Shown here: piece after piece, positions 59,376 to 64,000 of the stretch
How positions within the stretch are numbered: position 1 is the first letter of the stretch
How the letters are laid out: each line of letters begins with the position of its first letter
Assembly (NCBI GenBank): GCA_029785235.1
Contig: JAFMAA010000005.1
Coordinates: forward strand, 4,090 to 68,089
Source: Nitrososphaerota archaeon
GTDB taxonomy: Archaea > Thermoproteota > Nitrososphaeria > Nitrososphaerales > UBA183
Direction of reading: 5' to 3'
DNA: 64,000 nucleotides
The notes under the pieces: model-generated
Databases searched by the model: none
Told to the model about the DNA's origin: nothing
What the model saw: only the letters and a program-made list of their open reading frames with translations
Position numbers and translations under genes: made by a program

Positions 59376-59389
59376 CCGACCCGCGGCAC
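59376..59389 (+). repeat. Partial tRNA-Phe 3'-end copy (distal att)
   Basis: CCGACCCGCGGCAC, identical to 47821-47834. Marks the likely right end of the accessory region, 125 bp before the flavoprotein gene stop. Confidence 0.7.
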
Positions 59390-59513
59390 CTAACTCTTGG
59401 AATCTATCTGCCTCGGACCTCAAAATAGAGACTAGCACGGCCGCGTAAACGGGTTCGTCACGTCTCCGTCAGGAAACTTGTTGACGCGTTTGGCGTTCGT
59501 TTCGCGCGTGACG

Positions 59514-60941
59514 TCAGTCGTGGACTTGTCCGTCCTCCATCATCTGGTGGTATTCGTGCGGCTCTACGAGCGAGCCGAAGGCCCTGTCCACGACCTCGCT
59601 CATCGACGGGTGGATGTGCATCGACTCCATCAGCGGCCTGGCGTCCTGATTCTCCGTGTACATCAAGTTGATTATCTCCTGGATCAGGATCGAGGCGTAG
59701 GGCCCGATTATGTGCGCGCCGAGGATGCGGAGGCTGTCCCTCTCCACGATGACCTTCACGAAGTAGCCTTTCGCGTTGATGGCTTCGCCCTTCGCCGTGT
59801 CCTCGTACCTGTAGAACCCGATCATTATCCCGTCCTCCCCGTATTCGGCCACGGCCTCCTGCTCCTTCATCCCCACGCTCGCGACCTCCGGGTAGGTGAA
59901 TATCGCGTTCGGCACCGCGTGGTAATCGGCCTTTATGCGCCTCTTCAGGACGGCGTTGCGATAGACGATCATTGACTCGTAGTTAGCCACATGCTTGAAC
60001 ATGTGCTTCCCGAGGGCGTCGCCCATCGCCCAGACACCCGGCTGGGACGTCTGAAGGTACTCGTCGACCTCTATCCATCCCTCCTTCGTGGTCCTGATGC
60101 CGGCCCGTCCGGGGTGGAGGATTGCGGTGGTCGGGCCCCTCCCGGACGCTATCATCACCTCTTCAGCCTCGACCACAACTTCCTTGCCTGTCGCCCTGTC
60201 GATCGCGTGGAGGCGCTTCCTTGCGCCGACCCTGTCAGCAGCCCTGACCTCATGGTTCGTGATTATCCGCATGTGCTTACCCAGCTCCGCCGCCGCCAAC
60301 GCGGAGACCTCCGGCTCCTCGCCGGGGAGGAACTGCGGGTTCCTGCCTATGATCGTCACCTTGGAACCCATGGCGGAGAAGAAGTGGCCGAACTCCGCGG
60401 CTATGTACCCCCCGCCGACGATGGCTATGCTATCAGGTAGGTGCGTCATGTAAAAGGCAGAGTCGCTGGTGACGTAGCCGACCCCGTCGAGCCCTTCGAT
60501 GGGGGGTATCGTGCTCTGAGAGCCTGTGCAGAGGAAGATCATCTTGGCTGTGATCGATTCACCAGACACCCTGAGCGTGTACGGGGCGACGAACTCCGCG
60601 GGGGCGTGGAAGTAGTCTATGTTCTCGGAGCTGGAGAGGCCCCTGCGGATGGAATCGATGTCGGCGTCTATGAGGCCCCTCATCCTCCCCATCACCTTCG
60701 CGAAGTCCGCGCGCTTCATCTCGACGTCCAGGCCGAGCTCCTTCGCCTCCTCGATGGTCCTGATGAGCTCTGCGGGATAAAGGATAATCTTCGAGGGGAT
60801 GCATCCTCGTGTCAGGCAGATGCCGCCAGGCTCGTCCTTGTCTATGACGGCGATCTTGATCCTGGGGTTCTGCTGGATCATGGGGTCGACTATGTTCATG
60901 ACGGAGCCAGTCCCGATTGCGATCAGGTCGTACTGCTTCAA
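59514..60941 (-). CDS. Dihydrolipoamide dehydrogenase-like flavoprotein disulfide reductase
   Basis: About 475 aa from the TTG at 60941 (TATA ACTTAACTAC about 30 nt upstream, so leaderless; the longer frame is rejected). FAD motif YDLIAIGTGSV, redox disulfide C42/C47 in GGICLTRGCIPSK, NAD motif IAIVGGGYIAAEFG, VWAMGDALG, and the C-terminal HIHPSMSEVVDRAF dimer-partner base. No lipoyl enzyme genes adjoin, so the substrate could be another disulfide or metal ion. Confidence 0.88.
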   Translation of the reverse strand: MKQYDLIAIGTGSVMNIVDPMIQQNPRIKIAVIDKDEPGGICLTRGCIPSKIILYPAELIRTIEEAKELGLDVEMKRADFAKVMGRMRGLIDADIDSIRRGLSSSENIDYFHAPAEFVAPYTLRVSGESITAKMIFLCTGSQSTIPPIEGLDGVGYVTSDSAFYMTHLPDSIAIVGGGYIAAEFGHFFSAMGSKVTIIGRNPQFLPGEEPEVSALAAAELGKHMRIITNHEVRAADRVGARKRLHAIDRATGKEVVVEAEEVMIASGRGPTTAILHPGRAGIRTTKEGWIEVDEYLQTSQPGVWAMGDALGKHMFKHVANYESMIVYRNAVLKRRIKADYHAVPNAIFTYPEVASVGMKEQEAVAEYGEDGIMIGFYRYEDTAKGEAINAKGYFVKVIVERDSLRILGAHIIGPYASILIQEIINLMYTENQDARPLMESMHIHPSMSEVVDRAFGSLVEPHEYHQMMEDGQVHD

Positions 60942-61043
60942 TGGAGACGTCCAAGGAGCGGTTCGGTAGTTAAGTCTCTGGTACAGGAGCACGTGGGGGA
61001 ACTGCTCCTCCGCCGCGACGAGTCTCACCGTTGGCTCGGCCTG

Positions 61044-61400
61044 TCATTTGCGTTGCGCAAGCATCGAGGGAAGGACCCATCTGTTCCCCCACGTCCTCAG
61101 GGCCTCGACGACGGGCCTCAGCTGCTCCCCCATCTGGGTGAGCTGGTATTGGACCATGAAAGGCTGGGTCTTCAGGACCTCCCTTCTCACTATCCCCTCT
61201 GATACAAGGTACTTCAGTACCCTGGAGAGCGTCTTAGCGTCGACCCCGTCTGCTGCCCTCAGGAGCTCGTTGAACCTCATCGGCCGGTCCAACAGGTATC
61301 TGACGACGACCAAGCGCCACTCGTTCCCTACCTTCCTGACCGACTCCACGACAGGGCAGAGCTCGTTCACCTCCATGGATTCCGTCTTCCTAACTGGCAT
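61044..61400 (-). CDS. HxlR-family winged-helix regulator
   Basis: About 118 aa from the ATG at 61400. C15 in NELCPVVESVRKVGNEWRLVVVRYLLDRPMRFNELLRA is the conserved HxlR cysteine; KTLSRVLKYLVSEGIVRRE is the recognition helix region, TQMGEQLRPVVEALRTWG the dimer helix. TATA (TTAATATAGG on minus, about 61431-61440) sits between it and the divergent SnoaL-like gene, so it may control both. A redox- or aldehyde-sensing role is typical of the family. Confidence 0.85.
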   Translation of the reverse strand: MPVRKTESMEVNELCPVVESVRKVGNEWRLVVVRYLLDRPMRFNELLRAADGVDAKTLSRVLKYLVSEGIVRREVLKTQPFMVQYQLTQMGEQLRPVVEALRTWGNRWVLPSMLAQRK

Positions 61401-61464
61401 TGATGCCACCTGAGGGCGCTGGGGCCAACAACCTATATTAACTTTCATTCTGCTACTAGATAGC

Positions 61465-61932
61465 ATGAATCCATCTGAAAGCTCGCGAGAGCAAAGGAAC
61501 ATGCGGCTGATGCAGACCCTGGACGACGCCTGGAACGCCGGCCCTGGGAGCCCCCTCTGGGAGACGTTCAAGGAGCGCCATACCGAGGACGTGAAAGTCT
61601 ACTGGCCGGGGGGAGCTCCGCCCACTGAAGGACGCCACAACCACGACCTCGAAGCCGTCGAATTCTTCAGGGCCTTCCCCGACCAGCACCTGGACAACCG
61701 GCCCTACAAGATCTTCTTCGCCTCAGGCGACTACACGACTTCCGTAGCCAGGTTCACCGGGACATTCTCCGGCCCTATGAAGGGCCCCGACGGGAAGACG
61801 ATCCCACCGACTGGCAAGAAGTTCGAAGTGGAGTTCGCGACGATCGCGCGCTGGAACGACAAAGGGGAGATCGTCGAAGAGCGCCTCTTCTACGACCTGA
61901 TCGGGTTCATGAAGCAGATAGGGCTGTCCTAG
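61465..61932 (+). CDS. SnoaL-like ester-cyclase-family protein
   Basis: 155 aa cone-fold protein: AWNAGPGSPLWETFKERHTEDVKVYWPGGAPPTEGRHNHDLEAVEFFRAFPDQHLD and later GTFSGPMKGPDGKTIPPTGKKFEVEFATIARWNDKGEIVEERLFYDLIGFMKQIGL, characteristic of the SnoaL polyketide-cyclase-like group. Substrate unknown. Divergent from the HxlR regulator. Confidence 0.82.
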   Translation: MNPSESSREQRNMRLMQTLDDAWNAGPGSPLWETFKERHTEDVKVYWPGGAPPTEGRHNHDLEAVEFFRAFPDQHLDNRPYKIFFASGDYTTSVARFTGTFSGPMKGPDGKTIPPTGKKFEVEFATIARWNDKGEIVEERLFYDLIGFMKQIGLS

Positions 61933-62070
61933 ACCGGGCGGGTCCGGTTCCCCGTTCACGCGCGCTAGTCGGCGGCAAGGTTCGAGCAGGACTATCTTAC
62001 CTCAGATCCGACCTGAGGCCCACCCCGCGGCTGACTCTCGTCAGGAGTGAATCAGCACTCAAGATTTGCG

Positions 62071-63084
62071 CTAGGGAGTTGGAGAGTCTTCTCTTACCAA
62101 CCGTGCGGCCTTGAGTTCGTCCCAGAAGCTCCGAGGGATTTCTTGCGTCAGCGCTGATTTGTCTTCCTCGACCTCTCGGGGAGACCTGCATCCCACGATT
62201 ACCGAGACTATCCCCGGGTTGGCGAGGACGAATTGCAGCGATGCGGCTCTCAAATCGACCTCAAACTTGTCACAGATGGATTTGATCCTCCTGGTCTTCT
62301 CAAGAATCGCAGGAGGAGCGTCAGCGTAGTCATACTTGGCGTCCCGAGTCGGCCCTGAAGCGAGTATCCCGCTGTTGAACACCCCTCCCGCTATCACCCC
62401 AATCTTGTTGTCACTGCAGAATGGCAGGAAGTCCTCCTGCGCCCCTTGCTCTAGGAGGGTGTACCGCCCAGCGAGCAGGAAGCAGTCGAACTGCTGCCTC
62501 TTCGCGAGCTTCAGTGCAGTCTGGTAGCTGTTCAGACCCGCCCCGATGGCGCTGACTTCCCCTCCTTCCTTCATTTCGTTCAGAACCGGGTACGAGTGCT
62601 TCAGGGCCTCGTCTTCTCGGCCGTCACAGTCATGGATGAAGAGGATATCGAACCTGTCGATTCCAAGGCGCATCCTGCTCCCATCGAGGGACTTTCTTAC
62701 CCCAGCCTCGCCAAAGTCGAAGACTGCCCCGGCCCCTGCCGCCTCGGCCCAGTAGGCGGTAGCGTTCTCCTTTCCGTCAGTAGGCGTTAGCACCCTCCCT
62801 ACCTTGGTCGACAGTGTGTAGTCCTCTCTCTTCCTCCCCCTGAGGGCCATCCCTATCCTCTCTTCGCTTTTCCCGAACCCGTAGAACGGAGCTGTGTCTA
62901 TGTGCCGGAGCCCGAGCTGCAGTGCCTTTTCGACAGTAGCTATAGCTTGTGCCTCGGAAACTGCGGAGTACAACCCCCCAAGGGGGGCACCGCCGAGCCC
63001 CATCCTGCTGATGTAGAGTCCGGTCTCGCCGACCCTCGCCTTCTCCCCGAGTACGGCCATGGAGGGTCTTCCATTTGCATGCAT
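62071..63084 (-). CDS. Aldo/keto reductase
   Basis: 337 aa NADPH-dependent oxidoreductase: GLYISRMGLGGAPLGGLY, HIDTAPFYGFGKSEERIGMAL (catalytic Asp/Tyr), IDRFDILFIHDCD (catalytic His position), and a C-terminal IVSVIVGCRSPREVEEDK cofactor loop. Resembles the L-fucose/D-threo-aldose or pyridoxal dehydrogenase branch. ATG at 63084 is used; M9 is an alternative. Divergent from the luciferase-like gene by 45 bp. Confidence 0.9.
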   Translation of the reverse strand: MHANGRPSMAVLGEKARVGETGLYISRMGLGGAPLGGLYSAVSEAQAIATVEKALQLGLRHIDTAPFYGFGKSEERIGMALRGRKREDYTLSTKVGRVLTPTDGKENATAYWAEAAGAGAVFDFGEAGVRKSLDGSRMRLGIDRFDILFIHDCDGREDEALKHSYPVLNEMKEGGEVSAIGAGLNSYQTALKLAKRQQFDCFLLAGRYTLLEQGAQEDFLPFCSDNKIGVIAGGVFNSGILASGPTRDAKYDYADAPPAILEKTRRIKSICDKFEVDLRAASLQFVLANPGIVSVIVGCRSPREVEEDKSALTQEIPRSFWDELKAARLVREDSPTP

Positions 63085-63129
63085 TTGACTTTTCAGAACA
63101 TTTTTACCCCTTAGACGGCAGTCGGACCT

Positions 63130-64000
63130 ATGCCAAGAGTCGAAGCATCGTTCGGCGCCGCCCTGCCCACCTACGCGGGGGACGCCACCGGCTCGCCCGG
63201 AGCCGAGGAGTACTGGGGCCTCTACGACCTAACATTGAACGATGACGTCACCTGGGGAAGGGTGGCCAGCTTCGCGAAGGAAGCTGAATCCCTCGGTTAT
63301 GAATCGCTCTGGTCACCAGACCACTTCATGCTAGGAAAGAATGGGATGATGTTCGAGGTGTGGACCACGCTGAGCGCCATATCGCAGCTGACATCGAAGG
63401 TGAAGCTTGGGACATGGGTGTTGTGCAACAACTACAGGAACCCGACCCTGGTGGCTAAGATGGCTTCCTCCCTTGCGCTCATGTCTGACAACAGGTTCAT
63501 TCTTGGATACGGCGCGGGGTGGTACCAGCTCGAATACGAGGCCTTGGGATTCGATTTCCCCCCGGCGGGGAGAAGGGTGGACATGCTCGAAGAAGGAATC
63601 GAGGTCATCCTTGGGCTTTTGAACGAAGAGAAGTTCACCTACAAAGGGAAGTTCTACTCGGTGAAGAACATGGTGAACAACCCCAAGCCATCGAAGAGGG
63701 TTCCACTGCTTATCGGCGGCTGGGGGAAGAGGGTGATAGGGCTCGCGGCGAAGTATGCCGACGAGTGGGACATCGGGGCCGAACCTGCTTACAGCGAGTA
63801 CGCAGAGAAGGTCACGCTACTCAAGGAAGGGCTGAAAAGACACGGGAGGAAAGAAGACTCTGTCAAGCGCAGCATCCACGCTCATGTACTGATCGCAGAG
63901 AACGAAGACCAGTTGAGAGAGAAGAAGCGGCGCGTGATGAATGTCGTCGACGCCCTCGGCTCCAGCGTCGTCCAGCTCCCTTCGGCCGACTACAGGTTCG
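63130..64000 (+). CDS. Luciferase-like (LLM) flavin/F420 oxidoreductase, partial
   Basis: First ~290 residues; the gene runs off the right end. ASFGAALPTY, EAESLGYESLWSPDHFMLGK, KLGTWVLCNNYRNPTLVAKMASSLALMSDNRFILGYGAGWYQLEYEALGFDFP and VPLLIGGWGKRVIGLAAKYADEWD are the bacterial luciferase-like TIM-barrel signature of F420-dependent or FMN enzymes. The start ATG is 63130-63132. Substrate unknown. Confidence 0.88.
   Translation, partial: MPRVEASFGAALPTYAGDATGSPGAEEYWGLYDLTLNDDVTWGRVASFAKEAESLGYESLWSPDHFMLGKNGMMFEVWTTLSAISQLTSKVKLGTWVLCNNYRNPTLVAKMASSLALMSDNRFILGYGAGWYQLEYEALGFDFPPAGRRVDMLEEGIEVILGLLNEEKFTYKGKFYSVKNMVNNPKPSKRVPLLIGGWGKRVIGLAAKYADEWDIGAEPAYSEYAEKVTLLKEGLKRHGRKEDSVKRSIHAHVLIAENEDQLREKKRRVMNVVDALGSSVVQLPSADYRF

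Larger units (their letters stand above)
47834..59389. mobile_element. Tandem integrated/decaying elements at tRNA-Phe
   Basis: An accessory region bounded by the tRNA-Phe 3' end (47820-47834) and the partial copy at 59376-59389, with a further copy at 53571-53592 dividing it into about 5.7- and 5.8-kb halves. The content is non-core: broken genes, ParB-like and zinc-ribbon proteins, AAA-DUF4143, wHTH-nucleotidyltransferase/HEPN, CPBP, DUF3800. Parts (51.3-53.4, 54.9-57.9 kb) are visibly richer in AT than the flanks. No integrase gene recognised. Confidence 0.7.

Noticed and set aside
47836..59389. SSV-type integrase split by integration
   Set aside because: No R...HxxR...Y tyrosine recombinase pattern was found in any frame of the island or next to the tRNA.
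1..64000. CRISPR arrays or IS elements
   Set aside because: No regularly spaced direct repeats and no transposase ORF were seen; the only repeats are the att-like and 56-bp copies described.

Overview
The window reads as a stretch of archaeal chromosome, most likely a GC-rich member of the Thermoproteota/Nitrososphaeria (Thaumarchaeota-like) side of the TACK group. The evidence is LysW-carrier amino acid biosynthesis, thermosome, TFB, prefoldin, aIF6, L31e/L39e/S19e, Nep1, RNase P Rpp21, TATA boxes about 25-30 nt upstream of apparently leaderless starts, many TTG/GTG starts, an F420-type luciferase-like oxidoreductase, and tRNA genes with introns at non-canonical positions. The rank is an inference; no rRNA is present.

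Layout. (1) 1-6307, minus strand: a tightly overlapping operon argG-argH-lysW-lysX-lysY-lysZ-lysJ/argD for arginine and/or lysine synthesis on the LysW carrier, sharing one TATA region with a divergent ACT-domain gene and a nitrilase-family gene. (2) 7870-11417, minus: an information-processing cluster (ftsY, prefoldin alpha, aIF6, L31e, L39e, PDCD5, S19e, RNase P Rpp21), then nep1 and a tRNA-Gly with a D-loop intron on plus. (3) 12.5-25.9 kb: BKACE-type enzyme, HflX with two small metal-site proteins, RHH regulator, thermosome, TFB, a methyltransferase, and a stress cluster (HTH regulator, DnaK, Hsp20 with a palindromic operator), then a TRAM protein. (4) 26.2-43.5 kb: a molybdenum island. 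It holds a molybdate/tungstate ABC transporter with a divergent ModE-TOBE regulator and operator, moaC, moaA, moaD, moaE, moeA, a MocA-like cytidylyltransferase, an XdhC-like half protein, tatA and tatC, and a three-subunit molybdenum hydroxylase whose Fe-S subunit carries a Tat signal. Two His-bearing membrane proteins lie here; one shares a palindromic operator (CCTAA-N4-TTAGG) with the hydroxylase operon. A cassette of two degenerate retropepsin-like proteins is inserted between them. (5) 43.9-47.3 kb: second HflX, RDD protein, PiT phosphate transporter with DUF47 partner.

(6) 47.7-59.4 kb: an accessory region at a tRNA-Phe gene. The tRNA is split by three short introns (two in the D arm, one between T arm and acceptor stem), and removing them gives a perfect 75-nt cloverleaf. 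Its 3' end recurs without the third intron at 53571-53591, and in part at 59376-59389. This fits two tandem integrated or decaying elements. Their cargo is a broken tspO, a ParB-like/zinc-ribbon gene pair, a decayed ORF, an AAA-DUF4143 ATPase, two wHTH-nucleotidyltransferase-type genes (one with a HEPN partner), a CPBP protease, a DUF3800 protein and unknown genes. No integrase was recognised. (7) 59.5-64 kb: dihydrolipoamide dehydrogenase-like flavoprotein, HxlR regulator, SnoaL-like protein, aldo/keto reductase, and a luciferase-like oxidoreductase running off the end.

Functional links: ModABC supplies the metal; MoaACDE and MoeA build the cofactor; the MocA-like and XdhC-like proteins would finish and insert it; TatAC would export the folded hydroxylase. 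All calls come from reading the sequence and remembered family motifs; no database search was run.
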